Source of the DNA: Nitrospirota bacterium
Lineage (GTDB): Bacteria > Nitrospirota > Nitrospiria > Nitrospirales > Nitrospiraceae
DNA: 16,934 nucleotides
NCBI GenBank assembly: GCA_016235225.1
Contig: JACRLS010000069.1
Span: 1 to 16,934 of the forward strand
Direction: 5' to 3'
Below, piece by piece: positions 6,375-14,036 of this stretch. How positions within the stretch are numbered: the stretch's first letter is position 1; each line of letters opens with the position of its first letter. Both the position numbers and the translations under genes were made by a program. The notes below the pieces were generated by a model, which worked only from the letters and a program-made list of their open reading frames with translations, searched no databases and was not told the origin of the DNA.

Positions 6375-6512
6375 ATGTCGTTTACATTCCAGCAGCCCTC
6401 AAATCTGAAACGCAAGAAGACTCATGGCTTCCGCCGTCGGATGCGCACCAAGGATGGACGAAAGGTGTTGGCGCGTCGTCGGGCCAAAGGCCGGATCCGT
6501 TTGACCGTGTGA
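6375..6512 (+). CDS. rpmH: 50S ribosomal protein bL34
   Basis: This is a 45-aa, highly basic protein of the large ribosomal subunit. The family pattern is complete: TFQQPSNLKRKKTHGFRRRM, then RTKDGRKVLARRRAKGRIRLTV. Length matches the normal 44-46 aa. AAGGA lies 9 nt before the ATG. It is the first gene after the consensus promoter at 6292-6320 and is followed 9 nt later by rnpA, the usual bacterial arrangement. Confidence 0.97.
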   Translation: MSFTFQQPSNLKRKKTHGFRRRMRTKDGRKVLARRRAKGRIRLTV

Positions 6513-6521
6513 ACAGAGGCC

Positions 6522-6902
6522 ATGTGTGGGGACATCCCTCGCCCCACGGCTGATCGCGCGTTCTTCCTGCGGGTCAGCGCCGACATCGAGCGTGTGAAAC
6601 GGGTCGGGCGCCGCCGGCAGACTCCGCTCTTCAATCTCGTCTCCTGCCCCTCGTCGCTCCCGCATTCCAGAATCGGGATCATAGTCGGGAAGCGTCTGGG
6701 AACGGCCGTCTGCCGCAATCGGGCCAAGCGTCTCTTCCGCGAATTAGCGCGTCAGGTTCGAGGTGAATTGACGTCGGCCCATGATGTGCTGGTCTTCCCC
6801 AGGCGCGCGGTTCTGGACCTGTCGTCGGCCACCCTGCAGAAGGTCTGGCTGGATGCGCTACGCCACGAAGGGTTACTGAGAGAAAAGGGGCCGTCGCTAT
6901 GA
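6522..6902 (+). CDS. rnpA: ribonuclease P protein component
   Basis: This is the protein subunit that assists the RNase P RNA in 5' maturation of tRNA precursors. The product is 126 aa, normal for the family. The diagnostic RNR motif is present in RIGIIVGKRLGTAVCRNRAK followed by RLFREL, which forms the RNA-binding central helix, preceded by the strand region LFNLVSCPS. The ATG at 6522 has GAGG only 2 nt upstream, so initiation may depend partly on coupling to rpmH, which ends 9 nt earlier. The stop overlaps the yidD start as ATGA. The amino-terminal 15 residues (MCGDIPRPTADRAFF) differ from the usual start of the family, so a slightly later start cannot be excluded. Confidence 0.93.
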   Translation: MCGDIPRPTADRAFFLRVSADIERVKRVGRRRQTPLFNLVSCPSSLPHSRIGIIVGKRLGTAVCRNRAKRLFRELARQVRGELTSAHDVLVFPRRAVLDLSSATLQKVWLDALRHEGLLREKGPSL

Positions 6903-7114
6903 GACACCTCATCATGGGGTTCATCCGTCTGTATCGATACGTTATCTCTCCAGCTCTCCCTCCGGCCTGTCGATTTGCCCCAACCTGTTCTCACTATGCA
7001 GAGGAGGCCATCGAGCGCCATGGCCTGTTGCGGGGAAGCTGGCAGGCCCTCTTGCGCCTCCTGCGATGTCATCCATGGCACCCTGGCGGGTATGATCCGG
7101 TTAGGGAGCGGTGA
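6899..7114 (+). CDS. yidD: membrane protein insertion efficiency factor YidD
   Basis: This is a 71-aa membrane-associated protein that helps YidC-dependent insertion of inner-membrane proteins. The family signature is complete: an amphipathic N-terminus (FIRLYRYVISP), CRFAPTCSHYAEEAIERHG with the three-Cys pattern, and RLLRCHPWHPGGYDPV. The start overlaps the rnpA stop by 4 nt (ATGA), so translation is coupled. The yidC gene follows after 74 nt. Length and context are canonical. Confidence 0.96.
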   Translation: MRHLIMGFIRLYRYVISPALPPACRFAPTCSHYAEEAIERHGLLRGSWQALLRLLRCHPWHPGGYDPVRER

Positions 7115-7188
7115 TCGCACCATGCACTCACGATTGATGCCATCATCATTATTAGTGCCCACACACATCGCCCACGAGGGAACCTTAG

Positions 7189-8949
7189 ATGGATAAGCGC
7201 GTCATCGTCTTCCTGATTCTCTCCCTGGGCATTATCCTGTCCTATGACTTCCTGATCAAACAGATCGGGTTGGCTCCTCCTGACCTGGGGCGCGAGCAGT
7301 CATCCGCGCCGATTTCCGACAGGCCCGCCTCCTCGGGCGCAGCCCCAGATCCATCCTCTTCGGGGGCGCCATCGACCCGATCGAACGATGCGCTCCCTCC
7401 AATCTCTAGCGGCTCAGCCCATGCCGTCGGCGAGCAGATTGAAGAGGTCTCGACCAACCTCTACCGTGCGCGATTTACCAACCGGGGCGGAGAGATTGTG
7501 GGATGGGAGCTGAGTCGGTTCTCCACGTCTGAAAAGGACGGCTCGAAACCGATTCAGCTCATGTATCAAGAGGGAAAATTTAAGCGCCCCCTCTCCATTC
7601 AACCGGGTGACGTCGACAAGGGCCGTGAGCTTGGAGAGGCCCTCTATCAGGTGGAGCGGGATTTTACGACCTTGTCTCCGGACCACCCGGTCGGCCACCT
7701 GACCTACACCTACCGCGCCCCCACCGGGACGGTCGCCGTCCGAAAGCACCTGACCTTTCGTTACGACAGCTATCTGGTCGACATGGCGCTGTCGCTCGAA
7801 GGGATTCCTGGGCCCTTTGATGTGGGGCTGGGGACCAATTTCGGGGTTGTGGAATGGGGTGAAGGCTTTATCGGCCTCATTGGGCCGGCTTCGCTCGTGG
7901 ATGAGAAACTCGAAAAGGACGTTCCGGATTCTCAAAGCGACCGACAGGGCGAGGTGCATTGGCTCGCGCTGCAAGACAAGTATTTTATCAGCGTGCTCAT
8001 TCCCACGGGCGCCAGCTCCGTCACCGTCAAGAAAGAGGCCGACAAGCTGGTGACCGCCATGGCCCACTATACCGGCGCCGGTACGGGCGCCCCGTTGACA
8101 TTCCGTCTCTATGCCGGTCCCAAGGAATATGACACGCTGAAAGCCTTGAACCTTGGACTCGAAGACACCATCGATTTCGGCTGGTTCATCTATGGGAGCT
8201 GGAGCATTGTGAAAGCGGTGGCCAAGCCACTGTTTTCGGTGCTGCGCTTTCTGTACGACTTCACCCATAATTACGGGCTGTCGATCATTCTCCTGACCAT
8301 CGCGATCAAGGGCCTCTTCGTCCCGCTTCAATATAAGAGCTATAAGTCCATGAAGCAGATGCAGGAGGTTCAGCCGAAAGTCGTCGCCCTGCAGGCGAAG
8401 TTCAAGGATGACCGGGATCGGCTGAACAAAGAATTGATCAAGCTCTACCGGGACCACAAAGTCAATCCCGTCGGGGGCTGTCTGCCGATGCTGCTGCAGA
8501 CGCCGGTCTTCGTGGCCCTGTTCAATATCCTCTACATGACGATCGACCTTCGGCAGGCTCCCTTTTTCGGGTGGATTACCGACCTGTCCGTTCAGGATCC
8601 CTACTACATCTTGCCCGTCATCATGGGTGTGAGCATGATCGTCCAACAAAAAATCATGCCGACCACGATGGATCCGACTCAGGCGAAGATCATGTTGATC
8701 CTGCCGGCGTTCATGACCCTGCTCTTTCTGACGTTTCCGGCCGGACTTGTGCTCTACTGGTTGACGAACAATGTGCTGACCATCTCGCAACAGTTCGTGA
8801 CTGACCGATACGTGTTCAAAACGTCGACGCCGTTCTTCAACTCTCCCTCGACTCCCGATGCTGGAGAAGTCGTGGAGGGCAAACCGTCAAAGAGAGCTCG
8901 CGAGAAGAATCCTCCCTCGTCGGAAAGCTCTTCGTCCGCAAAATCCTGA
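7189..8949 (+). CDS. yidC: membrane protein insertase YidC (Oxa1/Alb3 family)
   Basis: This inner-membrane insertase works alone or with SecYEG. It is 586 aa, the large Gram-negative form. TM1 spans residues 4-22 (VIVFLILSLGIILSYDFLI), followed by a low-complexity Ser/Pro linker. The periplasmic P1 domain covers roughly 80-340. The conserved C-terminal insertase core starts at FLYDFTHNYGLSIILLTIAI and contains VNPVGGCLPMLLQTPVFVAL and LPAFMTLLFLTFPAGLVLYW. In the hydrophilic groove the residue matching the E. coli Arg366 is Lys (about residue 374, AIKGLFVPL), a conservative change. A charged Ser/Lys tail ends the protein. GAGGG lies 8 nt before the ATG. mnmE follows after 22 nt. Confidence 0.97.
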   Translation: MDKRVIVFLILSLGIILSYDFLIKQIGLAPPDLGREQSSAPISDRPASSGAAPDPSSSGAPSTRSNDALPPISSGSAHAVGEQIEEVSTNLYRARFTNRGGEIVGWELSRFSTSEKDGSKPIQLMYQEGKFKRPLSIQPGDVDKGRELGEALYQVERDFTTLSPDHPVGHLTYTYRAPTGTVAVRKHLTFRYDSYLVDMALSLEGIPGPFDVGLGTNFGVVEWGEGFIGLIGPASLVDEKLEKDVPDSQSDRQGEVHWLALQDKYFISVLIPTGASSVTVKKEADKLVTAMAHYTGAGTGAPLTFRLYAGPKEYDTLKALNLGLEDTIDFGWFIYGSWSIVKAVAKPLFSVLRFLYDFTHNYGLSIILLTIAIKGLFVPLQYKSYKSMKQMQEVQPKVVALQAKFKDDRDRLNKELIKLYRDHKVNPVGGCLPMLLQTPVFVALFNILYMTIDLRQAPFFGWITDLSVQDPYYILPVIMGVSMIVQQKIMPTTMDPTQAKIMLILPAFMTLLFLTFPAGLVLYWLTNNVLTISQQFVTDRYVFKTSTPFFNSPSTPDAGEVVEGKPSKRAREKNPPSSESSSSAKS

Positions 8950-8971
8950 CGCCCGCGAGGAGGGATCGGCG

Positions 8972-10390
8972 ATGGACGAAACCATTTGCGCGATCGCGAC
9001 CCCTGTCGGTGAAGGCGGCATTGGAATCGTCCGCCTGAGTGGCGATCGGGCCATCCCGATTGCGTCTTACCTGGTGCGGCTCCGTTCAGGCAAGCCTCTG
9101 AGCACGGCGAAGTCCTTTCTGCTGCACTACGCCGACCTGGTTGAGCCGGTTGGAAGCGAGACCGCGCCGGGCCCCGCTTCTCAGGAATCCGCTTCGCCGT
9201 TCGATGAAAGTCTCGTCGTTGTCATGCGCGCCCCCCGCTCCTATACCCGAGAAGATGTGGTGGAAATCCATTGCCACGGCGGCCCCTTAATCCTGAAGCG
9301 GGTATGCCAGGGACTGCTCCGGTGTGGCGCTCGTCTAGCCCAGCCGGGGGAGTTCACCAAACGGGCTTTCCTCAACGGCCGGCTGGATCTGGCCCAGGCC
9401 GAGGCAGTTCTGGACACGATCCGTGCAAAGACGGAAGCCGCCTTGACCGTTGCACAGACGCAGCTTCGGGGCAGCCTCTCCACCCAAGCTCATGCACTCA
9501 GGGACCGGCTGATAGCGTTGCTCGCGGAGGTCGAGGCTGGGATCGATTTTGTCGAAGAAGATCTCCCCTTTGTCGGACGTGAGGCCCTCGCCTCAGGACT
9601 GCAGGAGGCGGAACGCCTGGTCACTCGATGGCTGGCGACCGCCCAGCAGGGCCGAGTGCTCCGGGAAGGGATGACGACCGCCATCATCGGACGTCCCAAT
9701 GTGGGAAAGTCGAGCCTGTTGAATGCCCTGGTACAAACGGATCGGGCCATCGTGACCCCGATTCCCGGCACGACTCGAGACGTCCTCGAGGAGTATGTCA
9801 ACGTGCGAGGGATTCCGCTGCGGTTACTGGATACGGCTGGCCTGCGAGAGACGGAGGATCCGGTGGAGCAGGAAGGGGTTCGCAGGACCCGTACCGCGAT
9901 CGATCGTGCCGAGCTCGTGGTCCTGGTGCTGGACAGCTCTCAGCCGCCTCACGCCGACGATCTGGCCTTGCTCGACCAGCTATCCGGGACGCGCGGGATT
10001 CTGGTCCTGAACAAATCGGACCTCCCCAGGCAGCTCCATGAGTTGGATCTTCCCCTGAGCCATCCTGGCCCTCTGCCCATTGTCAGCGTGTCAGCCTTGA
10101 CGGGACAGGGACTCGATGAGCTTCGCAGCGCCATCTGGACGCTGGCCGCAGGGTCTCCGCTCGAACCGACTGACATGGCGGCGATCACCAGGCTCCGGCA
10201 CGGAGACGCTCTGTCACGGGTTCGGCAAGCCCTCCAACAGGCTCAAGAGTCCGTAACCGCCCAGGCCCCTCAGGAATGCGTCGCTTTAGATCTGCGCCAG
10301 GCCATTGATGGACTGGAGGAACTGACGGGAGTGGTGACCACGGACGAGATCCTCGACCGGATTTTCAGCGAATTTTGTATCGGGAAATAG
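8972..10390 (+). CDS. mnmE: tRNA modification GTPase MnmE
   Basis: With MnmG it adds the carboxymethylaminomethyl (or aminomethyl) group to C5 of wobble uridine 34 in certain tRNAs. The 472-aa protein shows the N-terminal formyl-THF-binding domain (TICAIATPVGEGGIGIVRLS), helical regions, and the inserted G domain. G1 is GRPNVGKSS near residue 240, followed by PIPGTTRDVLEE, DTAGL, NKSD near 347, and SALTG. The protein ends in FCIGK, the CxGK motif whose Cys is needed for activity. I chose ATG at 8972 over an upstream in-frame ATG at 8858, which lies inside yidC, because GAGGAGGG precedes it by 7 nt and homology starts there. Confidence 0.97.
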   Translation: MDETICAIATPVGEGGIGIVRLSGDRAIPIASYLVRLRSGKPLSTAKSFLLHYADLVEPVGSETAPGPASQESASPFDESLVVVMRAPRSYTREDVVEIHCHGGPLILKRVCQGLLRCGARLAQPGEFTKRAFLNGRLDLAQAEAVLDTIRAKTEAALTVAQTQLRGSLSTQAHALRDRLIALLAEVEAGIDFVEEDLPFVGREALASGLQEAERLVTRWLATAQQGRVLREGMTTAIIGRPNVGKSSLLNALVQTDRAIVTPIPGTTRDVLEEYVNVRGIPLRLLDTAGLRETEDPVEQEGVRRTRTAIDRAELVVLVLDSSQPPHADDLALLDQLSGTRGILVLNKSDLPRQLHELDLPLSHPGPLPIVSVSALTGQGLDELRSAIWTLAAGSPLEPTDMAAITRLRHGDALSRVRQALQQAQESVTAQAPQECVALDLRQAIDGLEELTGVVTTDEILDRIFSEFCIGK

Positions 10391-10396
10391 GATCGC

Positions 10397-10449
10397 GGTC
10401 AGTAAGTAGTTGGCACGAGTCGGTTCCGTACTGACACGGACGACTGACC
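10397..10449 (+). promoter_or_regulatory. overlapping inverted repeats between mnmE and mnmG
   Basis: GGTCAGT at 10397-10403 can pair with ACTGACC at 10443-10449. Alternatively AGTCG..TCCGT at 10418-10429 pairs with ACGGACGACT at 10436-10445. The two structures share bases and exclude each other. No U-tract follows, so it is not an ordinary terminator. Confidence 0.3.
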
Positions 10450-10472
10450 ACTGAATATTTCGGACCGTTTCT

Positions 10473-12332
10473 ATGGCCATGCAGTTCGACATCGTGGTCG
10501 TCGGAGGCGGCCATGCCGGGTGCGAAGCCGCCCTGGCAGCGGCACGCATGGGATGCCAAGTCCTTCTCCTGACCATGGACGAAGCGAAAATCGCCCAGAT
10601 GTCCTGCAACCCGTCGGTCGGCGGTATCGCCAAGGGCCATCTCGTCAAGGAAATCGACGCACTGGGTGGAGAGATGGGCCGGAATACCGATCGCGCGGGC
10701 ATTCAATTTCGCCTGCTTAATACGAGCAAGGGCCCGGCGGTGCGGGCCCTCCGAGTTCAGTGCGACAAGGCTCTCTACCGGCAGGCGATGCGGGACACGC
10801 TTCAACGAGCGCCAAATCTCCGCATCGGCCATGGCACCGTCGATCGCCTGCTCACCCGCGATGGGGCTGTCACAGGAGTCGTGACTGATTCCGGAGATAG
10901 CATTGAAGCCCGGGCCGTCATTCTGACATCCGGGACTTTTCTGAAGGGCCTGATCCATGTGGGCCTCAACCATTTTCCGGCTGGTCGCGCGGGGGAAGCC
11001 GCAGCCGAGCACCTGTCGGACTGCATGCGAGATCTGGGTTTTGAAGTGGGCCGGCTCAAGACCGGGACACCGCCCCGGCTGGATCGGGACACGATCGATT
11101 TCGAGGTGATGAGCCCTCAGTCCGGGGACGTTCCGCCCCCGCCGTTTTCGTTGCGCACGGATCGGGTGACGAATCCCCAGGTTCTCTGCCATCTCACCTA
11201 TACGAATGAAGCCACCCACGCCATCATCCGTGCGAACCTGGATCGTTCGCCCATATACTCGGGGGTGATCGAGTCCACAGGCCCCCGCTACTGCCCGTCG
11301 ATCGAGGATAAGGTCGTGCGGTTTGCCGACAGGTCCCGCCACCAGATCTTCATTGAGCCCGAGGGCTTGGACACCAGGGAATACTACCCGAACGGTATCT
11401 CGACGAGCCTGCCCGTGGATGTCCAGGCGGCCATTCTCCGGACCATTCCGGGGCTCGAGCGTGCAGTGATGCTGAAGCCCGGCTATGCCGTCGAGTATGA
11501 CTATTTTCCTCCGCAGCAACTGCACCCGACGCTCGAGGCCAAGCTGGTGGCCGGCCTCTACCACGCGGGGCAAATCAACGGCACCTCGGGATATGAGGAG
11601 GCGGCCGCACAGGGCCTGATGGCCGGCATCAATGCCGCCCTCAGGGTCCGGCAGCGCTCCCCTCTGGTTCTTGACCGATCCGAGGCCTATATCGGCGTGC
11701 TGATCGACGATCTGATCACCAAGGATGCCCGCGAACCGTACCGGATGTTCACCTCACGGGCCGAGTACCGACTGCTCCTGAGGCAAGACAACGCAGACCT
11801 GCGGTTGGTACCTATAGGCTATAGCTTAGGTTTAATTACTTATAACATGCACGCCAGGATTCTGAGCAAGCGCGAAGCCATCGACAGGGAAATTTCCCGC
11901 TTGAAATCGACGCGCCCGCCGGCCGAACCGGGCATACAGGGCAACCCGCTCGACGCGACCTTGGCTCAGATGTTGAGGCGACAAGGGGTCACCTATCGAG
12001 ATCTGACCCCTTACGTCGGCGACCATGCGATCAACGATCCGGACATTGGCGATGCCGTGGAAGTGGCCATCAAGTACGAGGGATACATTCGTCGCCAAGT
12101 GAGCCAGATTGCAAAATTCAAGAAACTGGAGAACCGACGGATTCCGCCTGGCTTTACCTATGCGCGCATCTCGGGACTCTCTCGTGAGGCCCTTGAGAAG
12201 CTCACCCGAGTGAGACCCTCGTCTATCGGCCAGGCGTCGCGCATCTCCGGAGTAACTCCTGCAGCCATTTCTCTCCTCCTTGTCGCTCTCGAACGAGACC
12301 GACGCACTCACGAGATTTCTTCACACGCATAG
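10473..12332 (+). CDS. mnmG: tRNA uridine 5-carboxymethylaminomethyl modification enzyme MnmG
   Basis: This FAD-dependent partner of MnmE (GidA) is 619 aa, normal for the long bacterial form. The N-terminal Rossmann motif is VVGGGHAGCEAALAAARMG. Family blocks follow in order: GTFLKGLIHVG, RLKTGTPPRL, PSIEDKVVRF, EYYPNGISTSLP, AGQINGTSGYEEAAAQGLMA, and TSRAEYRLLLRQDNADLRL. The helical C-terminus carries the MnmE-binding region (YEGYIRRQ, then REALEKLTRVRPSSIGQASRI). It lies 82 nt after mnmE. An AT-rich codon patch (about 11810-11852) encodes VPIGYSLGLITYNMHA, in-frame and in a place where homologues vary. Confidence 0.97.
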   Translation: MAMQFDIVVVGGGHAGCEAALAAARMGCQVLLLTMDEAKIAQMSCNPSVGGIAKGHLVKEIDALGGEMGRNTDRAGIQFRLLNTSKGPAVRALRVQCDKALYRQAMRDTLQRAPNLRIGHGTVDRLLTRDGAVTGVVTDSGDSIEARAVILTSGTFLKGLIHVGLNHFPAGRAGEAAAEHLSDCMRDLGFEVGRLKTGTPPRLDRDTIDFEVMSPQSGDVPPPPFSLRTDRVTNPQVLCHLTYTNEATHAIIRANLDRSPIYSGVIESTGPRYCPSIEDKVVRFADRSRHQIFIEPEGLDTREYYPNGISTSLPVDVQAAILRTIPGLERAVMLKPGYAVEYDYFPPQQLHPTLEAKLVAGLYHAGQINGTSGYEEAAAQGLMAGINAALRVRQRSPLVLDRSEAYIGVLIDDLITKDAREPYRMFTSRAEYRLLLRQDNADLRLVPIGYSLGLITYNMHARILSKREAIDREISRLKSTRPPAEPGIQGNPLDATLAQMLRRQGVTYRDLTPYVGDHAINDPDIGDAVEVAIKYEGYIRRQVSQIAKFKKLENRRIPPGFTYARISGLSREALEKLTRVRPSSIGQASRISGVTPAAISLLLVALERDRRTHEISSHA

Positions 12333-12432
12333 GAATAGAACTGGGTGGTGACCCGGCCAAAACCGCCCTCATTCCTCTTCATTCGTCCTCATTTCAGCCT
12401 TCGGACTTGACGTACTGGACAACTTGTCGTAG

Positions 12433-12450
12433 ATGTTCCACGTGGAACAT
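12433..12450. promoter_or_regulatory. parS: parS centromere-like site 1
   Basis: ATGTTCCACGTGGAACAT is a perfect 18-bp palindrome matching the chromosomal parS consensus TGTTNCACGTGNAACA, the ParB loading site. It overlaps the rsmG start codon. The cognate parA and parB lie 800-1600 bp downstream. Confidence 0.95.
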
Positions 12451-13149
12451 TTTGAAGGATGGATTGAACTTCTCAATCAGGGAGCGGCGGGGTTCGGCCT
12501 TGCGCTGCGTGAGTTCACCCTGTCTGAGTTTGCCGTCTACCTCAAAGAGCTCCAATCTTGGAATGAAAAAACCAATCTGACAGGCACGCAAGACGAGAAA
12601 GAGATCGTGGTCAAGCATCTCATCGACTCGATGGCTGCCTGTCGTGTGCTTATTCCAGTTCAAGACCCTCGATTGCTCGACATCGGATCAGGTGCAGGCT
12701 TCCCTGGCCTCGTCCTCAAACTGGCCATTCCCGCGCTGCATGTCACGCTTCTTGAGCCGAGCCAAAAACGGGTGGCCTTCCTCAGGCACCTCATCGGAAA
12801 ACTTCACCTGAAGGATATCGATGTTGTTGCAGAAAGAATGGATACGTTCGCCATGCAAGAATATGCACAGGGGCGATTTGGATGGGCCACCGTTCGAGCG
12901 CTCAGTGTGAACTCGTTGCTTGGCCCTATTCGATCGGTCCTGTCAGAAAAAGGAAAACTGATTCTGTACAGGACCCGTCCGATCGATCGTCGCAGCTTAA
13001 GCGAAATCGTCAGCAATAAACTTGAGATTTATCAACAAATTGCATATTCACTGCCAAACAATTTTGGAAGTCGCGTGCTGACAGTTATTCAAAAATCGAA
13101 CGATCTTGATGAAGCGGTTGATGAGGCTAACATAATAACTGTTACTTGA
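12433..13149 (+). CDS. rsmG: 16S rRNA (guanine(527)-N7)-methyltransferase RsmG
   Basis: This SAM-dependent enzyme methylates N7 of G527 in the 530 loop of 16S rRNA (GidB). It is 238 aa. Visible motifs are the substrate-side YLKELQSWNEKTNLTG, the SAM-binding LLDIGSGAGFPGLVLKLA, LLEPSQKRVAFLRHL, and ERMDTFA. The first codons (MFHVEHF) are written by a parS palindrome, so ParB/parS and the start codon physically overlap. No Shine-Dalgarno is seen before ATG 12433, and GTG at 12442 is the only other in-frame early start. Homology begins only about ten residues in, so one of these two must be used. The 3' third is markedly AT-richer than its neighbours and its codons differ accordingly. Confidence 0.94.
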   Translation: MFHVEHFEGWIELLNQGAAGFGLALREFTLSEFAVYLKELQSWNEKTNLTGTQDEKEIVVKHLIDSMAACRVLIPVQDPRLLDIGSGAGFPGLVLKLAIPALHVTLLEPSQKRVAFLRHLIGKLHLKDIDVVAERMDTFAMQEYAQGRFGWATVRALSVNSLLGPIRSVLSEKGKLILYRTRPIDRRSLSEIVSNKLEIYQQIAYSLPNNFGSRVLTVIQKSNDLDEAVDEANIITVT

Positions 13150-13170
13150 ATTGGTGTAGAACCCTTTCGC

Positions 13171-13190
13171 AATGTTCCACGTGGAACATT
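13171..13190. promoter_or_regulatory. parS: parS centromere-like site 2
   Basis: A perfect 20-bp palindrome, with TGTTCCACGTGGAACA at its core, lies in the rsmG-parA intergenic gap, 60 nt before parA. The core is identical to site 1. ParB bound here could also repress parAB. Confidence 0.96.
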
Positions 13191-13250
13191 GAGTCAGATT
13201 AGAGAGTATCCGTCAAATGTTGTCATTGCTCTCATGACAGACTTTTGAGA

Positions 13251-14036
13251 ATGGCCAGAATCATTGCAGTGGCAAACCAGAAGGGCGGGGTCGGAAAAAC
13301 AACGACTTCCATCAATCTTTCAGCTTCATTGGCAATGGCTGAGCATCCTGTTCTGCTGATCGATCTCGATCCTCAGGCCAATGCGACCAGCGGCGTAGGT
13401 CTTGGTACGGAAAACTCATCGGCCAGTCTGTACGACTGTCTCTTACGTGGGATTCCAGCTAAGGAGGCGATTCGGTCAACCCTCGTTTCCCAACTCTCGG
13501 TACTGCCATCAAGTCCTGATCTGGCAGGCGCAGAAATCGAACTCGTCCCACTCGATGAACGGGAATCGGCCCTCAAAAGGGTCATTGATGGACTTCGACA
13601 CGACTTCGATTACATCATCATTGATTGCCCTCCCGCCTTAGGCCTGCTGACGATCAATGCCCTCGTTGCGGCCTCTTCGGTCCTCGTCCCTGTCCAATGC
13701 GAATACTACGCGATGGAAGGACTTGGACGATTGATGAGCAATATCGCGCGGGTGCAAGGCTCGCTGAATCAGGAATTGGAGTTGGAGGGGATTCTGCTGA
13801 CCATGTATGATTCCCGAAATAGTCTGTCCAGGCAGGTCGCAGAAGAGATTCGCAGCCATTTCAAAGACAAGGTGTATCAAAGCGTGATCCCACGCAATGT
13901 GGCGCTCGCTGAGGCCCCGAGCTATGGGCGTCCGATTTTGTTGTACAATGCGGCGTCCACCGGCTGCCAAGCCTATGTGGAGCTTGCCAAGGAGTTCTTA
14001 TCCCATGGAGAAAAAAGCGCTGGGAAGAGGGCTTGA
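13251..14036 (+). CDS. parA: chromosome partitioning ATPase ParA
   Basis: This deviant-Walker ATPase (Soj type) binds the nucleoid non-specifically and drives ParB-parS segregation. It is 261 aa without an N-terminal HTH, as expected of chromosomal ParA. Motifs are KGGVGKTTTSINLS (deviant Walker A with signature Lys), LLIDLDPQANATSG (A'), and YIIIDCPPALGLLTINAL (Walker B), then PVQCEYYAMEGL. The ATG at 13251 matches the usual family start (MARIIAVANQKGG); a TTG two codons earlier is possible. The Shine-Dalgarno is poor. parS site 2 lies 60 nt upstream. The 3' end overlaps parB by 32 nt, so the two are co-translated from one message. Confidence 0.97.
   Translation: MARIIAVANQKGGVGKTTTSINLSASLAMAEHPVLLIDLDPQANATSGVGLGTENSSASLYDCLLRGIPAKEAIRSTLVSQLSVLPSSPDLAGAEIELVPLDERESALKRVIDGLRHDFDYIIIDCPPALGLLTINALVAASSVLVPVQCEYYAMEGLGRLMSNIARVQGSLNQELELEGILLTMYDSRNSLSRQVAEEIRSHFKDKVYQSVIPRNVALAEAPSYGRPILLYNAASTGCQAYVELAKEFLSHGEKSAGKRA

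Noticed and set aside
7414..8790. 458-aa minus-strand open frame
   Set aside because: It is the antisense of yidC; the His/Arg/Asp-rich composition reflects third-position GC bias.
10365..11573. 402-aa minus-strand open frame
   Set aside because: It is the antisense of mnmG with no recognisable domain.
12420..12435. TTGACG...TAGATG as a promoter for rsmG
   Set aside because: The -10 match is poor and would overlap the start codon and parS, leaving no leader; coincidence is more likely.
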